A stretch of DNA of 33,501 nucleotides from Actinomycetes bacterium (GTDB taxonomy: Bacteria; Actinomycetota; Acidimicrobiia; Acidimicrobiales; Palsa-688): the NCBI GenBank assembly GCA_021809885.1, contig JAJZJY010000004.1, forward strand, positions 1-33,501, read 5' to 3'. The notes beneath the pieces are model-generated. The model was given only the letters and a program-made list of their open reading frames with translations, was not told where the DNA came from and ran no database searches. Positions within the stretch are counted from its first letter, which is position 1. Every line of letters starts with the position of its first letter. Both the position numbers and the translations under genes were made by a program. This document shows, one piece after another, positions 9,392 through 17,834 of this stretch.

Positions 9392-10309
9392 ATGAGGACA
9401 GACATCGAGTTCACAAGCGACGGTGCTGTCTGTCGCGGCGTGCTGGTGACGCCGGGCAGCAGCGAGGGGCCGTTCCCGACGATCGTCATGGCGGGTGGCT
9501 GGTGTTACGTCAAGGAGATCGTCATGCCGCACTACGCGGAGCGCTTCGTCGGAGCCGGCTTCGCCGTCTTGATGTTCGACTACCGGCACCTGGGTGCAAG
9601 CGACGGCACTCCGCGCCAGCACATTGACCCGGCACGCCAGATCGAGGATTACCGCAACGCCATCTCGTTCGCCGAGGGGCTGCCCGACGTGGACGCGGAG
9701 CGTATCGGGGTTTGGGGGATCTCCTACAGCGGTGGGCACGTGCTGATCCTCGGTGCTACCGACCCGCGTGTCTCCTTTGTCGTCTCGAACATCCCGGTGG
9801 TGGACGGGTTCGAGAACATGCGCCGATCGCACGGCGAGCTGCGGTTCCGCGCGCTGCAGGATTTCCTGCTGGCCGACCGCCGCGCCCGGTTCGCGGACCC
9901 CAGCCGTGCGGGCACCCTGCCCATGTCGGCACCCGACCCGGCCAGAGAGCTCTCCACCTGGCCGTACCCGGAGATCGGCGAAGTGTTCAGCAGCCTGAAG
10001 GCCACGGAGGCGCCGCTGCACGAGCACTACTCGACGGCGGAGTCCACCGAGTTGCTCCTCGGCTACTCGGTGTTCCCGTACCTGTCGCGCATCGTCGACA
10101 AGCCGGTGCTGATGCTGGTTGCGGAGGGCGACAACATCACGCTGTGGGACTTGGAGATCGAAGCATTCAACCAGGTGCGCTCCCGACGCAAGGAGCTCTT
10201 CGTCATCCCCGAAGCCAGCCACATGTCGCTGTACAGCAGCCGGACGCGGCTCGACATCGCTTCGGAGGCGACCGTGGAGTGGCTCGACCGAGCCGTCCTC
10301 GGCAAGTGA
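9392..10309 (+). CDS. Alpha/beta hydrolase (dienelactone hydrolase/S15-like)
   Basis: Nucleophile elbow GISYSGG, FDYRHLGASDG, late LVAEGDN and EASHMS; RBS gcaggagga before ATG. Confidence 0.87.
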   Translation: MRTDIEFTSDGAVCRGVLVTPGSSEGPFPTIVMAGGWCYVKEIVMPHYAERFVGAGFAVLMFDYRHLGASDGTPRQHIDPARQIEDYRNAISFAEGLPDVDAERIGVWGISYSGGHVLILGATDPRVSFVVSNIPVVDGFENMRRSHGELRFRALQDFLLADRRARFADPSRAGTLPMSAPDPARELSTWPYPEIGEVFSSLKATEAPLHEHYSTAESTELLLGYSVFPYLSRIVDKPVLMLVAEGDNITLWDLEIEAFNQVRSRRKELFVIPEASHMSLYSSRTRLDIASEATVEWLDRAVLGK

Positions 10310-10337
10310 GCGGCCGCGTCGGTCGGGGGGCATACTG

Positions 10338-10937
10338 ATGCCCGAGGTGCGGTGTTCCAGGATGGTCCCCGCGGACGTGGCGCGGACGTGGGACTTCGTC
10401 AAGGAGATCGACAACTGGGCCAAGCTGATCCCCGGATACCAGCACCACGAGAAGCTCGACGACCGGCGGTCGCGGTGGACCGTCCGTGGCGAGGTAGGGG
10501 TCCTGGCCCGCACCGTCGATCTCGAGGTGGCGATCACGGAGTGGGTCGAGGAGACCCGCGTGGGCTTCGAGATCACCGGCATCAGCGAGATGGCATCGGG
10601 CGAGGGTAGCTTCCACCTCCTCGGAGTTGGCGCCAGGATTGGTGACGGGGCCCCGTCCGAGGGCGGTACCGACGCTGCGGCAGAGGACCCGGCGTCGACG
10701 TCGTGGCTGGCACGGCTCCTCCGGCGCATCCGCCGGGCCCTGTCCCGTCGACCGGCCGACACCGGTCCGGCGCAAGTCGTCGGCGACGGGCATACCGGCT
10801 TCGAGTTCGAGCTGGGGATCCGGGCGGGTGGCATGGTCGGGCCGGTGGTGAACGTGATGCTCGAGTCGCTGATCCAGAAGGTCGGCGAGGAGTTTGCCGA
10901 CGAGATCGTGGCGGCCATCGAAGGAAACGCGGGCTGA
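10338..10937 (+). CDS. SRPBCC/CoxG-like protein
   Basis: MPEVRCSRMVPADVARTWDFVKEIDNWAKLIPGYQHHEKLDD... resembles the CoxG family; R/A/P-rich linker before the C-terminal part. Confidence 0.75.
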   Translation: MPEVRCSRMVPADVARTWDFVKEIDNWAKLIPGYQHHEKLDDRRSRWTVRGEVGVLARTVDLEVAITEWVEETRVGFEITGISEMASGEGSFHLLGVGARIGDGAPSEGGTDAAAEDPASTSWLARLLRRIRRALSRRPADTGPAQVVGDGHTGFEFELGIRAGGMVGPVVNVMLESLIQKVGEEFADEIVAAIEGNAG

Positions 10938-10983
10938 GGTGCGGCCCGCAGCAATTGGTTGCCTAGGCTTCGTACCGGGGGCG

Positions 10984-11700
10984 GTGATCATCGTCACGGG
11001 ATCGGAGGGAGAGATCGGCAGGGCCCTCGCCAGGCGGGCGGTCGAGGAGGGCCTGACGGTGGCCGCGTGGGACCTCGCCGATCGCGTCGCGGCAGCCGAG
11101 GAGGCTGACCCGGCCGGCGGCACCGTGCACCGCCGCGCGGTCGATGTGACGGACGAGGCGAGCATCGCTGCGGGGCTGGAGGCCGCTCGCAGCCGCGGCC
11201 CTCTGCGGTACCTCGTCAACAACGCGGCACCGCCCGCCGCCTATGCGCGAGGGTTCGCCGCCGGCGTCGATGGGGTCCTCGGCAGTGTCGAGAAGGTCAC
11301 CAGGCAATTTTGCGCTGCTGTCGGCGAAGACGGCGAGCGATGGCGGGACGACGCGGCGATCGTCAACGTGTCGTCGGTGGCCGGTACAGCGGTGGCGCTG
11401 GGGGCCGACTGGTATGCGGCGGGCAAGGCAGGTGTTGTCGGCTACACGCGGTACCTGGTCGGGTCCGGGCGTGCCGCGCTGCGCGTCAACTGTGTCGCCC
11501 CGGGTCTGATCGCGACGTCACGGAGCATCGCCCTGCAGACGAGCGACCTGGGCCGGCGCGTGGTGGAGCGCACTCCGATGGGGCGCGCGGGCCACGCCGA
11601 CGAGGTGGCGGAGGTGGCGCTGTTCCTGGCGTCTCCGCTGGCGTCTTACGTGAACGGTGCTGTCGTGGTGGTGGACGGCGGTCTGCTGTGCGTACCGTGA
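10984..11700 (+). CDS. Short-chain dehydrogenase/reductase
   Basis: VIIVTGSEGEIGRALA, LVNNAA, VNVSSVAG, WYAAGK (YxxxK), RVNCVAPGLI, VVVDGG. Alternative start at 10939. Confidence 0.88.
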   Translation: MIIVTGSEGEIGRALARRAVEEGLTVAAWDLADRVAAAEEADPAGGTVHRRAVDVTDEASIAAGLEAARSRGPLRYLVNNAAPPAAYARGFAAGVDGVLGSVEKVTRQFCAAVGEDGERWRDDAAIVNVSSVAGTAVALGADWYAAGKAGVVGYTRYLVGSGRAALRVNCVAPGLIATSRSIALQTSDLGRRVVERTPMGRAGHADEVAEVALFLASPLASYVNGAVVVVDGGLLCVP

Positions 11701-13541
11701 CCGCCAGGGAGGCGGCGGCCGGGTCGACCGACGAGCGGCCGTCGACCGGGTCGCGACTGCTGTCCCGCCGAGACGTGGCATTCCTGCTCTACGAGTGGCT
11801 GGACGTCGGTCGGCTCGCCGACCGTAGTCAGTACCGCGGGCACTCGCGCGAGACATTCGACGACGTGTTGGCGCTATACGAGGCGATCGCCGCCGACCAC
11901 TTCGCCGGTCACAACCGCAAGGGCGACGCGTTCGAACCCTCGGTGCACGGCGGCCGGGTCCGCTTGATCCCCGAGGTCGCCGGTGCGCTGGCGGCCTACA
12001 CGTCCGCCGGTCTGCTGGCATGCCAGGTCGGGGGACCACCCCGTCCGCGCGAGCTGCCGTACGTCATCGCCCAGGCGGGGTTCGCCTGGGTGCAGGCCGC
12101 CAACATCGCCAGCGCGGCCTATCTACTGCTAACCGCCGCGAACGCCAACTTGATCCTGGCGCACGGATCGCCGGCCCAGGTCGAGCGGTACGTGCCGGCG
12201 CTCGAGTCCGGGCGGTGGTTCGGCACGATGTGCCTGTCCGAGCCACACGCGGGGTCGTCCCTGGGGGACCTGACGACGCGAGCCGAGCCTCAAGTGGACG
12301 GGACGTACCGGGTCTTCGGAGACAAATGCTGGATATCCGCCGGTGACCACGAGCTGACGGACAACATCGTGCACCTGGTGCTGGCCCGCGTCCCGGGCGC
12401 CGCCCCCGGGGTGAAGGGCCTGTCCCTCTTCATCGTGCCGAAGGTGGTCGTGGGCCTTGACGGGCAGCTCCACGGGCCCAACGACGTGACGCTGGTCGGG
12501 CTCATCCACAAGATGGGTTACCGGGGTGCCACGAACACGCTGCTCAATTTCGGCGGCGGGCGCGTCGAGCCGGGCGGCAAGCCCGGCGCGGTGGGCGAGC
12601 TGGTTGGGGAGGAAGGCCGCGGCCTCGCCTACATGTTCAGCATGATGAACGAGGCACGCATATGTGTCGGCGCCGGGGCAGCGGCACTGGGATACACCGG
12701 GTACCTGAAGTCCCTGGAGTACGCGCGGACCCGGATACAGGGACGCCGGGCACAGGAGAAGGACCCCGCAGGGCCACCGGTGCCGATCATCGAGCACCCC
12801 GACGTTCGGGCGATGCTGCTCGCTCAGAAGGCCTATGTGGAAGGCGCGCTGGCGCTGGTGCTGTACGGCGCGCTGCTCGCCGACGAGCGCGACACGAACC
12901 CCGACCCTCGGACTCGTCGGCGGGCCGGCCTGCTTCTCGACGTGTTGACCCCAATCGTCAAGAGTTGGCCGTCGCAATGGTGCCTGCGGGCGAATAGCCT
13001 GGCCATCCAGGTGCACGGCGGCTCGGGGTACGCGCGGGACTACGACGTGGAGCAGCACTACCGGGACAATCGGCTGAACGCCATCCACGAGGGCACGCAC
13101 GGGATCCAGGCGCTCGACCTGCTGGGGCGGAAGATGACCATGGCACACGGCGCGGGCTTCGATGCCCTGTGCGACGCTATTCAGGGCACCTGTAAACGTG
13201 CCGTGGCGGCCGGTGGCGAGATGGCGCGCTTCGGTGCCGAGCTCTGGGCGGTCCTGGGCGAGCTGGGCGAGGTCACCCGGACGGTCGCCGCCGCAGGCGA
13301 CAAGGAGGTCGCGCTCGCTAACGCCACCGTCTACCTCGAGGTCTCCGGGCACGTGGTCGTCGGATGGATGTGGCTCGAGCAGATGCTGGTCGCCGGTGAT
13401 CGCCCGGGCGCCTTCTACGCAGGCAAGCGACAGGCGGCACGGTACTTCTTCACCCGCGAGCTGCCGACCGTCGGCCCCCAGCTACAGGTCCTGCGAGCGA
13501 TGGACCGCTTGGCGCTGGACATGCGCCGGGAGTGGTTCTGA
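11697..13541 (+). CDS. Acyl-CoA dehydrogenase, long form (~614 aa)
   Basis: MCLSEPHAGSSLGDL, GDKCWISAGDH, IQVHGGSGYARDYDVEQHYRDNRLNAIHEGTHGIQALDLLGRK; GTGA overlap with the SDR stop. Confidence 0.92.
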   Translation: MTAREAAAGSTDERPSTGSRLLSRRDVAFLLYEWLDVGRLADRSQYRGHSRETFDDVLALYEAIAADHFAGHNRKGDAFEPSVHGGRVRLIPEVAGALAAYTSAGLLACQVGGPPRPRELPYVIAQAGFAWVQAANIASAAYLLLTAANANLILAHGSPAQVERYVPALESGRWFGTMCLSEPHAGSSLGDLTTRAEPQVDGTYRVFGDKCWISAGDHELTDNIVHLVLARVPGAAPGVKGLSLFIVPKVVVGLDGQLHGPNDVTLVGLIHKMGYRGATNTLLNFGGGRVEPGGKPGAVGELVGEEGRGLAYMFSMMNEARICVGAGAAALGYTGYLKSLEYARTRIQGRRAQEKDPAGPPVPIIEHPDVRAMLLAQKAYVEGALALVLYGALLADERDTNPDPRTRRRAGLLLDVLTPIVKSWPSQWCLRANSLAIQVHGGSGYARDYDVEQHYRDNRLNAIHEGTHGIQALDLLGRKMTMAHGAGFDALCDAIQGTCKRAVAAGGEMARFGAELWAVLGELGEVTRTVAAAGDKEVALANATVYLEVSGHVVVGWMWLEQMLVAGDRPGAFYAGKRQAARYFFTRELPTVGPQLQVLRAMDRLALDMRREWF

Positions 13542-13567
13542 GCGTGCGCCCGTCACCGGCCAGGCCG

Positions 13568-14659
13568 CTACCCGAGCACCCGGAGCAGCAGCGCGCGCCG
13601 GAAGACGACGGAGCCCGACGCGAACCCGGCGGCCTGTGCCAGCACCGCCCAGGCGACGCCGAAGGACCCGTGCCCGGCGATCACACCCACGGCCAGGGGG
13701 CCGAGCATGGCGCCGAGCCGCCCGCCCACCTGAGTGATGGCGATGACGCGGACGGGTGCCTGCGCGTGCGAGCGGACGACGACGTGGTTCACGACGCCGA
13801 CCCATCCCCAGCCGAGCTCCGCAGCGTTGCCGGCCGCACCGGCGAAGAGCCAACCGATGCGCAAGGTGGCACCGAGCGCCAACATCGTCGCCACGATCGG
13901 CAGGTGCTTTCGGCGCCGCCGGTCGGAACGCCGGCCGGCGACGAGACATGCGGCGGCAGCGCCCAACAGTCCCACGGCTCCCTTGTCGAACCCGGCGCCG
14001 ACCGCCTCTGTGGCAAGGATGGTCATGAGCCGGCCGGTAGCGAAGACGCCGAGGCGGATGCCGACGGCCAGGACCACGAGCGGGGCGAGGACCACCGCCA
14101 GTGGGCCATCGGCTGCCTCGTCGACCGACGGCCCGGCAGCGGCGTGCTCGCCTGGGACGGCGGCCAAGGACGCCACCGCTACCACCGGGTCGGGCGCGAA
14201 GGCCCATCGCCAGCGTACGGTCAACGCGATGCTCGGCACCGCGAGCTCGCCGAGGGCCGAAGCCAGCGCCACGGCGGCCGAGTTGGCGTTGAACGCCAGG
14301 CCCTGGAGGTCGCCGTGGACCGTGCGAGGCACGTACATGTTGGTGGCCGGTACGGCCACCGGTTCCGTCAGCAGGCTCAGCGTGATGGAACTGCTGGCCC
14401 TACTCGGGTAGTAGACGCTGACCGCCGCGCCAAGCTCGGTGGTGCCAAAATGCATGGAGTGGCGAATCTCGATCGCCAGGGTCGCTACCAGGAATGCCGG
14501 CATAGCCCAGGTCGTCGTCACCGGCAGGGCGATCGACCGCACGCCGCCCGGGCCGAGGCTGTCGGGTTTGTCGCACTCGGGCTCATCGCGTGAGCGCGTC
14601 AACGAACCACCGTCATCGGTACCGATCACCCAACCGCGCGACGGCGCAACGAACGGCAA
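13568..14659 (-). CDS. MFS-type transporter
   Basis: Hydrophobic multi-segment protein (AMPAFLVATLAIEIRHSMHFGTTELGAAVSVYYPSRA..., LLGAAAACLVAGRRSDRRRRKHLPIVATM, VGGRLGAMLGPLAVGVIAG); antisense to neighbours, divergent from tetR. Confidence 0.72.
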   Translation of the reverse strand: MPFVAPSRGWVIGTDDGGSLTRSRDEPECDKPDSLGPGGVRSIALPVTTTWAMPAFLVATLAIEIRHSMHFGTTELGAAVSVYYPSRASSSITLSLLTEPVAVPATNMYVPRTVHGDLQGLAFNANSAAVALASALGELAVPSIALTVRWRWAFAPDPVVAVASLAAVPGEHAAAGPSVDEAADGPLAVVLAPLVVLAVGIRLGVFATGRLMTILATEAVGAGFDKGAVGLLGAAAACLVAGRRSDRRRRKHLPIVATMLALGATLRIGWLFAGAAGNAAELGWGWVGVVNHVVVRSHAQAPVRVIAITQVGGRLGAMLGPLAVGVIAGHGSFGVAWAVLAQAAGFASGSVVFRRALLLRVLG

Positions 14660-14725
14660 GCGCCGCGGCCTGCGACGGCAGCGCCGGGCTTCTGGGACAG
14701 CATCTGAATTTCGCTCTCGAGGCTG

Positions 14726-14763
14726 AGCAAGCGCTTGCTTTCCGGCGAAGCCTGCGATAGACT
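14726..14763 (+). promoter_or_regulatory. tetR promoter with palindromic operator
   Basis: AGCAAGCGCTTGCT (14726-14739) overlapping -35 TTGCTT (14735-14740), 17-nt spacer, -10 TAGACT (14758-14763); tetR GTG at 14800 with gggGAGGtgg. Confidence 0.75.
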
Positions 14764-14799
14764 ACCTAAAGTTGCTGTACTCATTGGGGAGGTGGTGAA

Positions 14800-15423
14800 G
14801 TGAACGCGCTGGCGACAGCAGACGAGGGAGCCGCTCCTGGCATCATGGTTAGAGCTGCCCTCGAGGCGTTCGCCAAGCACGGGTATAACGGAACGACCAC
14901 GCGGCAGATTGCGAAGATGATCGATCGGAGTTCGGCTGTCATCTACAGCCGGTTTCCGTCGAAGCGGGCTCTTTTGTACGAGATCATCGCCTCGTCGCAC
15001 GAATCCCTGAAGGCGGACCTCGACGAGGCGGTACGTCAGGCCACGGACACCGTCGACTGCGTTCGTCGGCTGACCATGGCACACGTCAAGTTTCATGCGC
15101 AACACTGCCTCGCGGCCCGCGTCGCCAATTACGAGCTCTACAACCTCGCTCCCAACGAGCTCCAGTCGATCCTGCAGATGCGTCACTGGATGGAGGCGCT
15201 GATGCGCGAGACGATCATGAAGGGTACGGAAGAAGGCCTGCTGCACGTATCAGATCCGGCGCTCGCCAGCAGCGCGGTCATGTCGATGGGTATCGACGTC
15301 TCGCGGTGGTACCGCGAGGGACGGCGGCTGACCCCCGAGGGGCTCAGCCAGCGATATGCGGAGTACGTGCTCGCGATGCTCGGAGCGAAGACCGAACGAG
15401 TAACGGTGCCACCTCGTAGGTAG
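14800..15423 (+). CDS. TetR-family transcriptional regulator
   Basis: N-terminal HTH AALEAFAKHGYNGTTTRQIAKMIDRSSAVIYSRFPSKRALLYEII; C-terminal SRWYREGRRLTPEGLSQRYAEYVLAMLGA. Confidence 0.92.
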   Translation: MNALATADEGAAPGIMVRAALEAFAKHGYNGTTTRQIAKMIDRSSAVIYSRFPSKRALLYEIIASSHESLKADLDEAVRQATDTVDCVRRLTMAHVKFHAQHCLAARVANYELYNLAPNELQSILQMRHWMEALMRETIMKGTEEGLLHVSDPALASSAVMSMGIDVSRWYREGRRLTPEGLSQRYAEYVLAMLGAKTERVTVPPRR

Positions 15424-15563
15424 GACGGGCGTCGCCGCGTCTTCGCTCGTACGTTACTGCCAGGTTCGCCAGTATCCATCTAACGAATATCAGACCCGGA
15501 CCGGAGGCCCGGAGAATCAGGTATGGCCGGCTGCATCGTGCCTACCTAGAGGAGGGTGAGAAG

Positions 15564-16697
15564 GTGTCAACAGAAGGCATGATGTCAGAAGCACGATACG
15601 ATGGAATATCATCGCGGCGTCCAGGCAAGGTGCGGAAATACCGAGTCCTGACAGGGGTCCTCGCTGTGGGGATGGCATTGGCGGCGTGCGGGACGACAGC
15701 CGCGAAAAGTGCCACTGCGAAGACGTCAAGTGGGGGCGCGTCCCAGCCGGTGACGACCCTCCACGTGCAGACGTACGGGCCGGCCCTGATCGATCTACCG
15801 CTGGCAGTTGGCATCACGACAGGCATTTACGCGGCACACCACCTGAACGTGATTCCCACCCCGGTGAACACAGGTCCGCTAGGGATCACGGCAGTAAGCG
15901 CGGGGAGCATTCAGCTCGCGTGGGACCCGACCGACCTGGTGGAGGAGGCCGTCTCCAAGGGGTCGACCCTGCAGATCGTGGCAGCAGGGATGAAGAACAT
16001 CTACCAGCTCGTCATCGCTAAGAGCGTTAAACTCAAGGTTCCACTCAGCGCGGGCTACCCGGCGGTCATGAAGGACCTGGTCGGCTTGAAGGTCGGCGTC
16101 ACCAACCTGGGTGCCGACACGCAGCTCGAGGTAGAAGCCCTCCTTCAGGATGCCGGCCTGAGCCCGAACAGCGTCACCTACGACCCGGTCGGACTCATCG
16201 GGACCGCGTACCCTGCAATGCAGGCGAATCAGATTCAGGCCTATCTGGCATGGGAGCCCATGGTGTCACTCTGCCAAGTGCAGAACGTGTGCTCCGTAGT
16301 GCTGGACTTGGGCGCGGGGCAGGGGCCGTCGCAGATCACCTCCTTCAACGGCGCCTTCGAGTGCTACGTCGGCGACACCAGCTACATCGACTCGCACAAG
16401 CAGGCCATGAATGACTTCGTCGCCGCCGACAAGGCAGTGATCCAATGGATGCAGGACCCGAAGAACTTTCCAAAGCTCGTGAACATCACCCTCAACGCCG
16501 TCTCGGTCGGGTCGGTGTCGAACAAGAAGCAGTTTGTGACAACGATGCTCAAGAAGAACCTCAATGACTTTTCGTACACGGTGAACCCGGCATCGGTGAA
16601 GGCGTTCGACCACTACTTGGTGTCGACGAAGCTGATCTCCGCACCGGTCAACACCAAGAGCATCATCTACTCGGGGGCACCGAAGCCCGGGTCGTGA
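15564..16697 (+). CDS. NitT/TauT-type ABC substrate-binding lipoprotein
   Basis: Lipobox LAAC after a hydrophobic segment; HVQTYGPALIDLPLAVGITTGIYAAHHLNV... NMT1/TauA-like layout. Confidence 0.87.
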   Translation: MSTEGMMSEARYDGISSRRPGKVRKYRVLTGVLAVGMALAACGTTAAKSATAKTSSGGASQPVTTLHVQTYGPALIDLPLAVGITTGIYAAHHLNVIPTPVNTGPLGITAVSAGSIQLAWDPTDLVEEAVSKGSTLQIVAAGMKNIYQLVIAKSVKLKVPLSAGYPAVMKDLVGLKVGVTNLGADTQLEVEALLQDAGLSPNSVTYDPVGLIGTAYPAMQANQIQAYLAWEPMVSLCQVQNVCSVVLDLGAGQGPSQITSFNGAFECYVGDTSYIDSHKQAMNDFVAADKAVIQWMQDPKNFPKLVNITLNAVSVGSVSNKKQFVTTMLKKNLNDFSYTVNPASVKAFDHYLVSTKLISAPVNTKSIIYSGAPKPGS

Positions 16698-16858
16698 CCG
16701 TCGTCACGGTGGAGCACTTCCGGGTGATCCTCCCGAACTAGAGGTGCTGGGCCGCAGCGGCGGTGGATCGCCACCACCGAGGACGCGCGGTTCGGAGCCC
16801 CCAGATCCGAGCGGGCTCCAGCAATCCCCCGCAGACTCGAGGAGAGGACGGCACCACG

Positions 16859-17620
16859 ATGCAAGACGAGCTGGCAGTGGTGGTGGGGGGCGCCAATGGC
16901 ATCGGAGCGGCGATCGCTGAGAGGTTGGTGGCGGACCGCTCCTGCGGGCGTCTGGTCGTCGCTGACATCGACATGCCTGGTGTTCGGCGCCAGGCGGATT
17001 CGCTTCACGGGCGTGGCGTGGAGGTGGCCGAACATCAGGTGGACGTGTGCGACCAGGGGTCGGTGGACGGGCTGGTCGCCGACACGGCCGACGCCTCGTG
17101 GCTCGTGGTGGCATCGGGGATCTTTGGCACAGACGACGCGTTGTCGGTCACGAGGGACGCGTTCCGGCGGGCGATGGCCGTCAACGGCGAAGGCGTCTTC
17201 TTCGTGGTCCAGGCGTATGCCAGGGAGATGGCAGCACGTGGCCGGGGATCCGTCGTGGCCGTGGCTTCGGTGGCAGCACGAGTGCCTCGGGTCCGCCAGG
17301 TGGCATACGGGGCATCCAAGGCTGCGCTGCGTCAGGCACTTCGCGTCTTGGCGCTCGAGGTGGCGGGATCCGGTGTGCGGATCAACACGGTGTCGCCCGG
17401 ACTGACGGCGACGAGGATGATGGACCAGATGTCGGCGGATGCCGCTGCCGTTAGCAACTTCGCCTGCGGCGACCTGTCCACGTTCCGGCCGCGCATCCCT
17501 CGAGGCACAGTGGCCCTGCCGCAGGACGTGGCGGCCGTGGTTGCGTTCCTGTTGCGCGACGCCGCACACATGACGATCCAGGATCTGGTAGTCGACGGCG
17601 GGGAGCTCCTCGGGATGTGA
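16859..17620 (+). CDS. SDR, 2,3-dihydro-2,3-dihydroxybenzoate dehydrogenase (EntA/DhbA)-like
   Basis: VVVGGANGIG, VASVAARVPRVRQVAYGASKAALRQALRVLALEVAGSGVRINTVSPG, C-terminal MTIQDLVVDGGELLGM; RBS gaggagagg. Confidence 0.85.
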   Translation: MQDELAVVVGGANGIGAAIAERLVADRSCGRLVVADIDMPGVRRQADSLHGRGVEVAEHQVDVCDQGSVDGLVADTADASWLVVASGIFGTDDALSVTRDAFRRAMAVNGEGVFFVVQAYAREMAARGRGSVVAVASVAARVPRVRQVAYGASKAALRQALRVLALEVAGSGVRINTVSPGLTATRMMDQMSADAAAVSNFACGDLSTFRPRIPRGTVALPQDVAAVVAFLLRDAAHMTIQDLVVDGGELLGM

Positions 17621-17673
17621 CCTGTTTCTGAGTTCCGGTCAGGAGGTTGGACGTTGGAGCCCTCCCCGGCCAG

Positions 17674-17834
17674 CCAGGTCAGAGGCTATTTGTGGCTTCA
17701 CCAGCTTCCGGGCGTGCCAGACGTGTGCCAGACTGGTCGGCGGTGGCGGTTCGGATCCTCTCGTTAAGCCCGGCGGTGAGCGCGTCGTCGAGCGCTGGGA
17801 ACAGGTGGCCGTAGCGATCCAGAGTGACGGTGAT
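17674..17834. repeat. 161-bp direct repeat of 203-363
   Basis: Ungapped alignment at offset 17471 with 7 mismatches, all in the first ~52 bp; last 109 bp identical. Confidence 0.95.

Noticed and set aside
8729-10954. 741-aa minus-strand ORF
   Set aside because: Shadow ORF opposite well-supported genes (amidohydrolase, alpha/beta hydrolase, CoxG-like); no recognisable motif; typical of high-GC DNA.
12129-13352. 407-aa minus-strand ORF
   Set aside because: Antisense to the acyl-CoA dehydrogenase; low-complexity GC-driven translation.
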